A program made the position numbers and the translations under genes. From Bacteroidetes bacterium 46-16 (GTDB taxonomy: Bacteria > Bacteroidota > Bacteroidia > Chitinophagales > Chitinophagaceae): DNA of 64,000 nt. The notes beneath the pieces are model-generated. The model did no database searches. It was not told the origin of the DNA and saw only the letters and a program-made list of their open reading frames with translations. The stretch lies in the NCBI GenBank assembly GCA_001897835.1, contig MKUN01000035.1, forward strand, positions 67,629 through 131,628, given 5' to 3'. Shown one piece after another: positions 18,290 through 27,309 of the stretch; the stretch's first letter is position 1, and each line of letters opens with the position of its first letter.

Positions 18290-20116
18290 ATGTTAACAAA
18301 ACGTATGCTTCGTTTTAGCAGTATCTTATTTTTTCTATTCCTGTTGTTCGTTACAGCGCTGCATGCACAGTCTTCAAGAGAAAAATATATTGATTCACTC
18401 AAAGTCGTGCTGTCGAAGACCAACAATGATACCGACAAAATAAACATCATGTCCCGGTTGGGCAGCCTCTACACTAATTATGATCCGGCTGAGGGCCTGA
18501 AATATAGCGAACCTGCTGTGCAGTTGGCCGAAAAGCTGCAATGGAAGGAAGGCATGGCAGTGGCTTATAATGCTCTTGGCTCTAATTATAAAGACCTTTC
18601 CAAATATGCAAGGTCCCTGAAGTATTACTTTAAGTCATTGGAGCTCAGCGAAGCCTTAAACGATAAAAAGCATATTGCGGCGACCAATGGTAACATAGGT
18701 AAGGTTTACCAAAGATTGAATAACTATCCGAAAGCCCTGGAATATTATGAAAAGGCATTGAAAGTGAATGAATCCACCGGTTATAAATTCGGAATGACCA
18801 ATAATTATAGTGATATCGGTGTGGTCTATTCGGAAATGGGTGATAATGAAAGTGCATTGGAATCTTTTAATAAGGCAATGAAAATTTCGGAGGAAATAGA
18901 TGACCAGGAAGGCGTTGCCATAGTGCTGGGTAATATCGGGAATGTGTACAATAGTATGGGGAAATATGATGAAGCAGTGCGGTATTTTTTGAAAGGTAAG
19001 GTGATCAATGAGATGCTGGGACGTGAGGTAAGCGTGGCCATCAGTTATTCTAACCTCGGAGATAATTATTATAAGCTCGATTCTACACTTAAAACACTGA
19101 AAAAGATACCGGCATCTGCTACTACAATGCTGGACAGTGCGATACATTATTACAATGAAGCGATCCCTGTGTATAAAAAATTGTCAGCCCTCGATTATAT
19201 GGCAGAAACATACGAAGGTCTTGAGAAAGCATATAGGCAAAAGAAGGACTACAAGAGTGCTCTTGAAGCGTTTGGGGAATATAAGAAGTTGCAGGATTCC
19301 ATCTTCTCGAACGATAAAAAAGTGAAATTGGCCAACCTGGGTGCGGAGCGTGCAGAGTTTGAAAAGAAACAGCAGGTAAAGCTTACTAAACTGGCCCAGA
19401 CCAAAAGAAGGAATGAGGCTATACTGTTCGCAGTGGTCATCATCATGCTTTCGGTATTTACATTCTTCGTGGTGAAGGAAAGGCGCAAGTCGGAAAAGTT
19501 GTTGCTGAATATATTACCTGCTGAAGTGGCTGATGAACTGAAGAAAAAAGGCAGCGCCGATGCCAATCATTTTGATGAGGTTACCGTTATATTTACCGAT
19601 TTCGTCAGCTTCACTACCATTGCAGAAAAAATGCACCCGCAGGAACTGGTAGATGAGCTGGACACTTGTTTCAAAGCCTTCGATGGTATCATTACCAAAT
19701 ATGGTATCGAAAAGATAAAGACCATCGGCGATGCCTATATGGCTGCTTCAGGCCTGCCTGTAGCCGACCCGCAGCATGCGGTGAAAATGGTGAACGCTGC
19801 ATTGGAGATCGTGGCTTTTATAAAGGCGCGTAAGCTACAGAAGGGCGAAATGGCCTTCGATATAAGGGTGGGCCTGCACAGCGGCACCGTGGTAGCGGGC
19901 ATAGTAGGCATCAAGAAATTTGCTTACGATATATGGGGCGATGCCGTGAATACCGCTGCGCGCATGGAACAGAAAAGTGAACCCGGTAAAATAAATATCT
20001 CGCAAACCACGTACGATCTTGTGAAGGACCGCTTTGTATGCACCTACCGCGGTGAGATAGAAGCGAAGAACAAAGGGAAACTGAAAATGTACTTTGTAGA
20101 AAAGGCGCTAGCTTAG
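18290..20116 (+). CDS. TPR-containing class III adenylate cyclase
   Basis: A probable cAMP-producing membrane enzyme. The 608-residue protein has a signal peptide (1-26, LHAQ), about six TPR-like repeats (35-330, e.g. TNGNIGKVYQRLNNYPKALEYY), a coiled stretch, one transmembrane helix (about 374-396) and a class III cyclase domain. The domain has the metal-site segment FTDFVSFT (about 432), adenine-site Lys in IEKIKTIGDAYMA (about 474) and Asp in AYDIWGDAVNTAARM (about 545), which favour ATP over GTP. The periplasmic TPR part presumably senses a partner or ligand. Confidence 0.88.
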   Translation: MLTKRMLRFSSILFFLFLLFVTALHAQSSREKYIDSLKVVLSKTNNDTDKINIMSRLGSLYTNYDPAEGLKYSEPAVQLAEKLQWKEGMAVAYNALGSNYKDLSKYARSLKYYFKSLELSEALNDKKHIAATNGNIGKVYQRLNNYPKALEYYEKALKVNESTGYKFGMTNNYSDIGVVYSEMGDNESALESFNKAMKISEEIDDQEGVAIVLGNIGNVYNSMGKYDEAVRYFLKGKVINEMLGREVSVAISYSNLGDNYYKLDSTLKTLKKIPASATTMLDSAIHYYNEAIPVYKKLSALDYMAETYEGLEKAYRQKKDYKSALEAFGEYKKLQDSIFSNDKKVKLANLGAERAEFEKKQQVKLTKLAQTKRRNEAILFAVVIIMLSVFTFFVVKERRKSEKLLLNILPAEVADELKKKGSADANHFDEVTVIFTDFVSFTTIAEKMHPQELVDELDTCFKAFDGIITKYGIEKIKTIGDAYMAASGLPVADPQHAVKMVNAALEIVAFIKARKLQKGEMAFDIRVGLHSGTVVAGIVGIKKFAYDIWGDAVNTAARMEQKSEPGKINISQTTYDLVKDRFVCTYRGEIEAKNKGKLKMYFVEKALA

Positions 20117-20127
20117 CAACCCTGTTT

Positions 20128-20928
20128 TTAAGCCTTGTACTTTGTCTTTTGAATTAATTCCGAAAAGTAGGGTATCGCTTTCAGCATCCTGCTGCCATAC
20201 CAGCTGAACATTTCGCCGTCCACCAGCAGCACTTCCGCATGGGGTATGGCCGTCTGCACTTCGGCAATGTGCTTTTCTTTAAAAGGGTAGGGCTCTGAGG
20301 AGAGCAGTACCAGGTCGGGCTTATAAATAGCAACTTCTTCCAGCACTATTTCCGGGTACCGTCTTTGCTCTTCCAGTACATTTTCCCAACCTATGGTCTC
20401 AATGACATTGCTGATGAAGGTATCGCCACCCACGCTCATCCAGGGCTCGCGCCAGATGAAGTACAGCACACGTTTCTTTTCCTCCGCCTGTTGCAGCAGT
20501 TCAAAACCTGTAGCAATATCACGGGCTATGTTATTGGCTTTTTCTTCTTTATCCACCAGCTCTCCCACCGCACGTATCATATCAAGCCCCTCCTCAATAT
20601 ACCCGATATCACTTATCCATACCGGGTAGTCCTTGGCCAGTTCCATTACCTGTTCTTCCAGGTTCTCCTCCTTATTGGCTATGATGAGGTCAGGCTTAAG
20701 TTCTTTGATCTTGTCGATGTGCAATTGTTTGGTACCGCCAACCCTTGTTTTGCTCCTGAACCAGCTATCGGGATGTACACAGAATTTAGTGATGCCCTGC
20801 ACGGTTTCATCAAGGCCCAGGTCATACAGCAGTTCCGTTTGCGATGGCACCAGCGATACGATACGGCGGGGTGGGTAATTGATCTCCACCTCCCGGCCCA
20901 TCATATCCCTGAAAGTCCGCAATGCCAT
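20128..20928 (-). CDS. BtuF-like helical-backbone metal-receptor protein lacking a signal peptide
   Basis: Resembles the periplasmic vitamin B12/siderophore-binding proteins (class III SBP). The 266-residue protein has RRIVSLVPSQTELLYDLGLD near the start, a central DIGYIEEGLDMIRAVGEL helix and LLSSEPYPFKEKH. It begins at residue 1 of the mature fold with no export signal, so it may act in the cytoplasm or be exported unconventionally. No ABC permease or ATPase gene is next to it. Its ATG overlaps the stop of the upstream membrane-protein gene by one base. Confidence 0.8.
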   Translation of the reverse strand: MALRTFRDMMGREVEINYPPRRIVSLVPSQTELLYDLGLDETVQGITKFCVHPDSWFRSKTRVGGTKQLHIDKIKELKPDLIIANKEENLEEQVMELAKDYPVWISDIGYIEEGLDMIRAVGELVDKEEKANNIARDIATGFELLQQAEEKKRVLYFIWREPWMSVGGDTFISNVIETIGWENVLEEQRRYPEIVLEEVAIYKPDLVLLSSEPYPFKEKHIAEVQTAIPHAEVLLVDGEMFSWYGSRMLKAIPYFSELIQKTKYKA

Positions 20929-21290
20929 TATTCAAATCTCTTATAAAAAAACAGGATAAAAAAACTGAAGAGCACATCTATCAGGTAGATAGGGCTGCTG
21001 TACAGGTCCTGTTTGGCCATATTTAAGAAGCCAAGGTACAGGCTAAGGTTCAGCATAGTAAGGCCCAGGTACAGTAGTGCGGCCCATTTGCGCATATCGC
21101 AGGCAAAGAGCCAGGCTATGCTATAGGCCAGCAGCCATGCAGGCTGCAGCCAGCTCAGCGAAGGGAAGGGCATATCGCTGTATAGCCACAACTGGTAGAC
21201 CAGCATCACGAAATGAAACAAAGCCACCCAGGGGAAGATAGCGGGTGGCTTTTTAATGATGTCTCTAGTAAATGTCTTTATGTCGCGCAC
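20928..21290 (-). CDS. Small integral membrane protein
   Basis: A 120-residue protein with about four hydrophobic helices and no family I recognise. It lies four bases after the cystathionine beta-synthase gene and overlaps the BtuF-like gene by one base (TAATG), so the three genes are one operon. Many Bacteroidota carry such small four-helix proteins. Confidence 0.75.
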   Translation of the reverse strand: MRDIKTFTRDIIKKPPAIFPWVALFHFVMLVYQLWLYSDMPFPSLSWLQPAWLLAYSIAWLFACDMRKWAALLYLGLTMLNLSLYLGFLNMAKQDLYSSPIYLIDVLFSFFILFFYKRFE

Positions 21291-21294
21291 AGCA

Positions 21295-22659
21295 TTATTT
21301 CTTTGAGAATGCGTCCAGTATATCGTATTTGGTCAGTATATGGTACTGCCCGCTTTCGTCACGGGTCAGCACGGCGCCATTCTCTTTGGTGATGAAGTGG
21401 GTTAGCCTTTCCAGTGCTGTGTCCATATCTACTACGGGCAGTGCAGCTTCTTTGGCATCGCCTGCCAGTTGATCTTTAAGGCCTGCATTTTCCATCAGTT
21501 TTTTAAACAGGCCGTTCTGTGTTATAGAGCCTGTTATCTCGCCATTCAGCATCACGGGTATCTGCTCTATATCATATTTCTTCATCAGTTCCATGGCATC
21601 TGCCACGCCTGCATTTTCATCTATGGTCACCAGCCTGCGGCGGCCCAGGCCCCCGAGCAGGTGGCGCACCGTCTTCACTTCAAGGAAGCCCCGGTCCATC
21701 ATCCACTCATCATTATATATCTTGCCTACATAGCGGCTGCCGTGGTCGTGGAATATCAGTACCACCAGGTCGCCTTTTTTCAATTTGTCTTTAAGCTGGC
21801 GCAGGCCTGCTACTACCGAGCCTGCGGAGTAGCCGGCAAATATCCCTTCCTCTTTGGCCACGCGGCGGGCCATAAGTGCGCCGTCCTTATCACTTACTTT
21901 TTCAAAAAGGTCTATGGCATCACGTTCGTAGTTCTGCGGCAGGAAGTCTTCACCAAAGCCTTCGGATATATAGGGGTGTACTTCGTTCATATCCAGTTCA
22001 CCCGTGTCAAACCATTTTTTCAGCAGCGATCCGTAGGCATCTATGGCCCATACCTGTATATCGGGGTTTTGCTCCTTCAGGTATTTGCCTGTGCCTACTA
22101 TAGTGCCCCCGGTACCAGCAGCTACTACCAGGTGTGTTACCTTTCCTTCGGTCTGTTGCCATATTTCCGGCCCTGTTTGTTCATAATGCGCCTGCCTGTT
22201 GGCCAGGTTGTCGTATTGGTTCACATACCATGAGTTGGGTATCTCTGTTGCCAGTCGTTTTGATACGGAATAGTACGATCGGGGATCTTCCGGTTCCACA
22301 TCCGTAGGGCACACGATCACTTCAGCTCCCATGGCTTTGAGTATGTCGGCCTTTTCTTTCGATTGTTTATCGGTAGTGGCAAATATGCACTTGTAGCCCT
22401 TTACTATGGCTGCCAGTGCCAGGCCCATACCTGTATTGCCCGATGTGCCTTCTATTATAGTGCCGCCCGGTTTTATTTTACCTTCCTGCTCGGCCACTTC
22501 CAGCATTTTCAGGGCCATACGGTCCTTTATCGAGTTGCCAGGGTTAAAGGTCTCCACCTTGGCATACACATCGCAGGGCAGGTCGGCCACCACGCGGTGC
22601 AGCTTTATAAGCGGCGTATTACCAATGGTCTGCAGGATATTGTCATATACACGGTTCAT
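21295..22659 (-). CDS. PLP-dependent cystathionine beta-synthase with C-terminal CBS pair
   Basis: Joins serine (or O-acetylserine) with homocysteine (or sulfide). The 454-residue protein has a fold-type II PLP domain (about 1-325) with the PLP lysine in GNSIKDRMA (Lys45), the phosphate-cradle loop GTSGNTGMG and VVAAGTGGTIVGTG, followed by two CBS motifs (about 335-454). This full layout is that of cystathionine beta-synthase rather than plain cysteine synthase; the substrate remains inferred. First gene of an operon of three. Confidence 0.9.
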   Translation of the reverse strand: MNRVYDNILQTIGNTPLIKLHRVVADLPCDVYAKVETFNPGNSIKDRMALKMLEVAEQEGKIKPGGTIIEGTSGNTGMGLALAAIVKGYKCIFATTDKQSKEKADILKAMGAEVIVCPTDVEPEDPRSYYSVSKRLATEIPNSWYVNQYDNLANRQAHYEQTGPEIWQQTEGKVTHLVVAAGTGGTIVGTGKYLKEQNPDIQVWAIDAYGSLLKKWFDTGELDMNEVHPYISEGFGEDFLPQNYERDAIDLFEKVSDKDGALMARRVAKEEGIFAGYSAGSVVAGLRQLKDKLKKGDLVVLIFHDHGSRYVGKIYNDEWMMDRGFLEVKTVRHLLGGLGRRRLVTIDENAGVADAMELMKKYDIEQIPVMLNGEITGSITQNGLFKKLMENAGLKDQLAGDAKEAALPVVDMDTALERLTHFITKENGAVLTRDESGQYHILTKYDILDAFSKK

Positions 22660-22739
22660 ATATGAGAAGCATTTTGATTCTGCGGCGAAGGTACTTTTTT
22701 ATGTTGATAGGTCGAAAGGCTGAGGGGCATGCTGTTGGG

Positions 22740-22990
22740 TGGGTTAAGGAGAAACGGCTTTGTTAACGGGGAGCTGTTTGTTAACGGAATTGCCTTTGTA
22801 ATTGTTAAAGTCTTTAACATTTGCCCTTAACAGTTAACAGGCTTTAGGACCTGTATTTGGTTGTGTTAATTCCCCTGTAAGTCTTTACTGTAGCGGCTTG
22901 TAGCCGATGCACATCGGAATTCTGCCGTTTGTATCGCGCAATACTTTGTTAATCGCCTGTTAACCGCTTGTAAACCCACCGTTAACACAG
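22740..22990. promoter_or_regulatory. Leader region dense in TGTTAA motifs
   Basis: This 410-base gap (22660-23069) has no convincing gene. GTTAAC or GTTAAT occurs at about 22772, 22790, 22833, 22864, 22949, 22960 and 22981, plus a perfect 17-base palindrome TGTTAAAG-T-CTTTAACA at 22803-22819. The motifs recur over 210 bases upstream of the twin small genes. They look like clustered operator sites; they do not resemble DnaA boxes. Confidence 0.5.
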
Positions 22991-22998
22991 GCTGAAAA

Positions 22999-23030
22999 TT
23001 TTGATACGAGGCGGTGTCATTCCATCTTTA
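22999..23030 (+). promoter_or_regulatory. Weak promoter candidate for the twin small genes
   Basis: TTTTG at 22999-23003 is followed after 19 bases by CATCTTTA (23023-23030), which fits TAnnTTTG at six fixed positions except the first and last. It lies 40 bases before the ATG at 23070. Confidence 0.35.
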
Positions 23031-23069
23031 CATCATCAAACGAAATTGATCACAAAAAAATCGCCAAAA

Positions 23070-23201
23070 ATGAAAAAGTACATCACACGCAGCTACAACA
23101 CTATACTTAAAAGTGTAAAGAATCTTTTCCGCGGTGAATTGGTAGAAGTAACCTTCACTCCCGGCTCTAACCAATACACTTATGTGAAGATATCAGAATA
23201 A
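23070..23201 (+). CDS. Small basic protein (43 residues), paralogue of the next gene
   Basis: A 43-residue protein starting at ATG 23070 (MKKYITRSYNTILKSVKNL). Its C-terminal half, RGELVEVTF...YTYVKI, aligns with the KGELLEVDL...CTYTKL segment of the protein encoded 23 bases downstream. The two therefore look like tandem paralogues. No domain is known to me. It sits directly after the TGTTAA-rich region. Confidence 0.6.
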   Translation: MKKYITRSYNTILKSVKNLFRGELVEVTFTPGSNQYTYVKISE

Positions 23202-23224
23202 GCGTATCACCAAAATCGAGTACC

Positions 23225-23413
23225 ATGAAAGCACCCGCACCATCACGCAGACCACTCAGGTTTTACAGCTACAAAATAAGTTCAGGGCCGCATAAAGGCG
23301 AGCTGCTTGAGGTAGACCTGAAAGTAGAAGGAAAAGAAATTAAGTGCACCTATACCAAACTCAAGACACATTATCACAACGCCACGCTCACTTTCCGCAA
23401 TCGCAGAGGTTAA
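23225..23413 (+). CDS. Small basic protein (62 residues), paralogue of the previous gene
   Basis: A 62-residue, strongly basic protein (MKAPAPSRRPLRFYSYKI). The segment GPHKGELLEVDLK followed by CTYTKLKT matches the shorter neighbour. No signal peptide, membrane segment or known family. It converges on the porin gene with 8 bases between. The shared core suggests a small beta-rich fold; a DNA- or RNA-binding role would fit the charge but is only a guess. Confidence 0.6.
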   Translation: MKAPAPSRRPLRFYSYKISSGPHKGELLEVDLKVEGKEIKCTYTKLKTHYHNATLTFRNRRG

Positions 23414-23421
23414 GAATAATA

Positions 23422-24810
23422 TCAGAAAAGGTAACTGATCATAAGGTTCACCTGCCCCATATCCACTTTGTCGAATACATATTTATAGTCTCCGTAAGTA
23501 TTTCCCTGTTTTTGCTTGTACACCAGCAGCAGCTCGCTCTCCAGTCCTTTTAAAGCGCCACCCCAGGTATATTTGATATTGGCATTTACCTGGTCGTAGG
23601 AAGGCAGCCCGTATTTATTGAGCACATAATTTTTTACATCGGGCAGCAGGTTGCGTCCCCAGGATAGTTCTGCTTGCAGGTGCTCATTTAAAGCCCGGTA
23701 TGCCGCTTTGAGCACAAATGCATGCACATCTCCGAAACCTTCGTTGCGCTCGCGCTGCACGGCGGTAAAGAAAGGTTCCCGGCCCCATTCCCGCGGCATC
23801 AGGAAGCGCCCCGTTTTAGTGATGCGGGTATAATTGGCGCTTGCTTCCCAATGTTTGTCTTTCCAGCCCAGCCTGCCACTGAAGGCTAGCGATCCTGTGC
23901 CTGGCGGAAAGTAAGCTTTATCAGGAATGTCATTGCCACCGTTGTTCGCCGGGTGCTGCACCAGGCACATAAAGCCCAGCAGCAGTTTATTATTCTTTTC
24001 GTCGAGCGGGCGCTCGCTATATATCCGGCCCATCAGGGTATTAAAGATATGCGCCACATACTGGTCCCATATTTCTATCCTGTCCGTTTCGCTGCGCTCA
24101 GTTATGCCCAGCAGGCCAATACCCGCGCTTTCCAGGTTATTTTTGTAGCCCGATTTTGTTCCGTCCGGGTTCAGTCCGGTGGAGTAGATGCCGATAGAGG
24201 AAGGTACAGAGTACCACCGCATAGTGCTGCGCGGCGATATCCCGTATAGCCAGCCCCCTTCGAAACTGAGCTTCTTTATGTTTAGTTTGCCGTATACACC
24301 ATCTTCCACCGTCGGGCGCATACGTGTTCCCCTGGTGTTGATGAAGGGTGTATTGAGTATCTGTTTACCCCAGGTGACACTGCCTGCCTTGAACACATAG
24401 CGCAGGTATAGTTCTTCGAGCCGGTACATATTGTATTTGTTCGCAGGGTCTTGCAGGTCAAAGAGCCCCGTTTCGTAGCGGTTGCTTTGCCCGGTGACCG
24501 GGTCACTTTTACTAAGGTCTGATGAGCCTATATTATAGGTAAAGGAGCCACCCGCTGCAGCCTGAAGGTGATGGAACAGGGCTGTTTCGTAGCGCAGGTA
24601 GCCACCCACGGCATTGGCATAATAGTCGCTTAGCGGGCCACTGTTATTGGTGGCCATGAAGAAATAACGGAGTTCACCGCGGGCTGTGCCTTGTGCAAAG
24701 GCCTGCCATAGCTGCATTTTTTGCACAGGGAGCTTTTCCGCATCCTGCGCACTTGCCTGCCGGCAGAGCAATAAAAAAAAGATAAACAGTATGGGGCCTT
24801 TCACTTGCAT
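23422..24810 (-). CDS. OprD-like outer-membrane porin
   Basis: A 462-residue exported protein with signal peptide (1-21, ASAQ) and beta-barrel character throughout, ending VDMGQVNLMISYLF with a C-terminal aromatic. It has features of OprD-family porins, such as a long conserved N-terminal strand region, TWGKQILNTPFINTRGTRM and loop segments rich in Gly and Arg. The substrate is unknown. Monocistronic. Confidence 0.75.
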   Translation of the reverse strand: MQVKGPILFIFFLLLCRQASAQDAEKLPVQKMQLWQAFAQGTARGELRYFFMATNNSGPLSDYYANAVGGYLRYETALFHHLQAAAGGSFTYNIGSSDLSKSDPVTGQSNRYETGLFDLQDPANKYNMYRLEELYLRYVFKAGSVTWGKQILNTPFINTRGTRMRPTVEDGVYGKLNIKKLSFEGGWLYGISPRSTMRWYSVPSSIGIYSTGLNPDGTKSGYKNNLESAGIGLLGITERSETDRIEIWDQYVAHIFNTLMGRIYSERPLDEKNNKLLLGFMCLVQHPANNGGNDIPDKAYFPPGTGSLAFSGRLGWKDKHWEASANYTRITKTGRFLMPREWGREPFFTAVQRERNEGFGDVHAFVLKAAYRALNEHLQAELSWGRNLLPDVKNYVLNKYGLPSYDQVNANIKYTWGGALKGLESELLLVYKQKQGNTYGDYKYVFDKVDMGQVNLMISYLF

Positions 24811-25101
24811 GTGCTAAAGGGTATGTGAAAATAGGGAAATGAATGCTAATAGTCCAGCAGCCATTTACGGATACGATATGTTTATCACCTTATAATTATC
24901 TGATGGTTATTAAATAGGTATGACTGTATGCTGATAACAGGCCGGCAACAAATGCGTAATATAAAGAACTGCAAATAAGGATTAGCTGATAATGCGGTAA
25001 CCCAACTGAAATATACGAGCCGGAATTTTACATCGTATTTGCAAATACAGAGCTAAACCCGAAGAGTACATTTTAAACTATCACAAAAAATCACAAAAAA
25101 C
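24811..25101. other. Intergenic region with a perfect palindrome upstream of the T9SS gene
   Basis: This 291-base gap separates the divergent porin and T9SS genes. No gene is seen. A perfect 14-base palindrome, GTATTTGCAAATAC, stands at 25035-25048. It contains a TATTTG that resembles a -7 box and lies 54 bases before the ATG at 25102, so it could be both promoter and operator. Confidence 0.4.
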
Positions 25102-27195
25102 ATGAAAAAGACACTATTACTGGCTGCTATGTCAGTAGTCACTATGACATCAGGATTATTTGCCCAGACACCTCCGGGCGTACTACTCGTGAATGAGATC
25201 TCCAACGGAACCAAAGGAACACGCGAATTCGTAGAACTCGTAGTCGGCGCTACAGACAATACCGTAGCCACAGCCGATGTAAGAAACTGGATCATCGATG
25301 ACAACAACGGCATTTTTAACGGTACTGTAGCTGCAGGTGCAGGTATCTCCGGTGGACATCTGCGCCTTGCTGATGACCCCACATGGGAAAATGTTACTCC
25401 GGGAACAACTATTGTATTATTTAATGGCAGCGATTTTGACTCTACTGCTACCAACCCGCTTTTTTCAAATTTTGAGGCGGCTTCAGTGGCAGCAAATGGT
25501 GTGTTATCCACTACCAATGCCTCGGGCAGGCCTGTTATTTATGTGGCCGTTGGTCTTAGCACACTGGTGCAGTCCAATAACAGCATACCTACAGCAAGCC
25601 CCGCAAACGGTAATTATTGTGGCACCGGTAGCTATAATAATATAGGCATATGGAGCGATATCGGTTTGCGCAATACCTGCCAGGGCGATGGTATCCAGAC
25701 CCGTTGCCCGGGTTGTATCATCAACCTTGAAGGCGAGCCGACTTTTTATCACGGCGTTTCTTATGGCACACAAATGTCAGAAGTTACAGGCGGCACCTTC
25801 CTTAACGGCGCACATATAGATCTTACCGATTCTACGGAAGATACCCTCTGCGCTGCACAGAAGGATTTCTACCTTGATAGCGCCACCGCTACACTCGATC
25901 CTCAAAACAGCAACCGCTGGCATTTCACAGGTGCTGCCAGTGCTACGCCCGGTGAATCGAACACTGTAGCCAACGACCAGTTCATCGCCAACCTGGCTAA
26001 CTACACCTATACTTACGATGCATGCCCCCAACCCGAAGTACCGCAAACCAATAATGGTGTGGTAATGGTTACGGAAATATCGAATGGCCCTTCAGGCTCA
26101 TGCGAATATGCGGTACTGGCAGTAGGCCCCTGCCTTGCAAATCCTGCTGCCGATTCGGTTGATATCCGCGGCTGGATAATGGATGATAATAACGGTGTGT
26201 TCAATAACAACACATGCGGCTCAGGCAGGGGTATAAGCACCGGTCACTACAGGTTCGCATTCGATGACGTATGGGCTAAAGTACCGGTAGGCAGCAGTAT
26301 CGTATTATACAACTACGATGATAACTGTTATTCTTTACCCACCACGCCTTCTACATCGCCCAATTCAGGTGGTATCTATTTCGAGCCGGTTGGTGGTACT
26401 ACTGCTAGCCCTTTACCTCCCAATGCCCTTATAGAGCGCTATGGCTCCTTCCCTACATCAAGCACATGCGGTACTTATTGCAACCCCAGCGGCACTACGC
26501 CATATGTAACTGCCTCTTCATGGGCCAGCACTGTTGGCCTGGGTAACAGCGGCGATGGTTTCCAGGTGCGTTGCCCCGGCTGCAATGATATCAATACCGG
26601 TACACCTTCTTTCTACCATGGCTTCGGTTATGGCCCGGCTACCGGTTCTGCAGCTTTCTCAAGCCTCGCAGCATCTACAGGCAATCTTGGCGCACCGGTT
26701 ATCAACACCAGCACCGGCAGCAACACAAGGTTCTACTTCGATCCCTCTTCTGTTACGGCTGCTACAGACCTCGGTAACCCCGCCAATTGGGTAAGTGCCA
26801 CAGCTTATGCAGCTGCCAGCGGTGGTTCTATAGGACTGTACTCTGCTGCATTGAAAACATATCTTACAGGCGCTCCTGAAGATTTCCCTTGCTGCGGCGG
26901 CGGTGGCGAAGCCCGTCCTGCAGGCACTACAAAAGTTATTAATGTTGCAGGTAAGGATATGGAAGTACATGCTTATCCTAACCCTGCCGGTAAAGTGCTG
27001 AATGTGGACTTTACGGCAAGCGGAAAAGTAACCGTGCAATTGCTCGACATCAATGGCCGTGTCATTGCCACGCAGGAAGTTACCGGTCGCTCATCGGTAA
27101 ACTTTAACGTGAGCAATTATGTGCCCGGTATCTATACCTACAAAGTGATATCAGGCAAGAACGTAAGTACCGGTAAGGTGATGATCGCTAAATAA
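25102..27195 (+). CDS. T9SS type A secreted protein with two lamin-tail-like repeats
   Basis: A 697-residue secreted protein. A signal peptide (1-22, GLFAQ) is followed by two homologous units of about 300 residues; unit 1 starts VLLVNEISNGTKGTREFVEL, unit 2 VVMVTEISNGPSGSCEYAVL. Each has a WI(I/M)DDNNG motif and a GDG-QxRCPGC motif, as in lamin-tail-domain proteins. The last 75 residues (HAYPNPAGKVLNVDF to TGKVMIAK) are a T9SS type A sorting domain. It is exported and anchored or released at the cell surface. The function of the repeats is unknown. Confidence 0.85.
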   Translation: MKKTLLLAAMSVVTMTSGLFAQTPPGVLLVNEISNGTKGTREFVELVVGATDNTVATADVRNWIIDDNNGIFNGTVAAGAGISGGHLRLADDPTWENVTPGTTIVLFNGSDFDSTATNPLFSNFEAASVAANGVLSTTNASGRPVIYVAVGLSTLVQSNNSIPTASPANGNYCGTGSYNNIGIWSDIGLRNTCQGDGIQTRCPGCIINLEGEPTFYHGVSYGTQMSEVTGGTFLNGAHIDLTDSTEDTLCAAQKDFYLDSATATLDPQNSNRWHFTGAASATPGESNTVANDQFIANLANYTYTYDACPQPEVPQTNNGVVMVTEISNGPSGSCEYAVLAVGPCLANPAADSVDIRGWIMDDNNGVFNNNTCGSGRGISTGHYRFAFDDVWAKVPVGSSIVLYNYDDNCYSLPTTPSTSPNSGGIYFEPVGGTTASPLPPNALIERYGSFPTSSTCGTYCNPSGTTPYVTASSWASTVGLGNSGDGFQVRCPGCNDINTGTPSFYHGFGYGPATGSAAFSSLAASTGNLGAPVINTSTGSNTRFYFDPSSVTAATDLGNPANWVSATAYAAASGGSIGLYSAALKTYLTGAPEDFPCCGGGGEARPAGTTKVINVAGKDMEVHAYPNPAGKVLNVDFTASGKVTVQLLDINGRVIATQEVTGRSSVNFNVSNYVPGIYTYKVISGKNVSTGKVMIAK

Positions 27196-27218
27196 ATACT
27201 TCAGGTAGTTTATTTATG

Positions 27219-27250
27219 GAAGCCGCCCCTGTCCTGGGGCGGCTTCTATC
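27219..27250 (+). terminator. Terminator after the lamin-tail-like gene
   Basis: GAAGCCGCCCC (27219-27229) pairs with GGGGCGGCTTC (27236-27246), an 11-bp GC-rich stem with a six-base loop. Only a weak T-rich tail follows, but position directly after the stop codon supports the call. Confidence 0.75.
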
Positions 27251-27309
27251 ATTAGTAATGTATGGGACCATATTGTTGATTTTAATTTTATGACTACTTA
27301 TCCCCATTA

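Noticed and set aside
22660-23069. Origin of replication candidate for the TGTTAA-rich gap
   Set aside because: No DnaA boxes (TTATCCACA type), no dnaA, gyrB or recF nearby.
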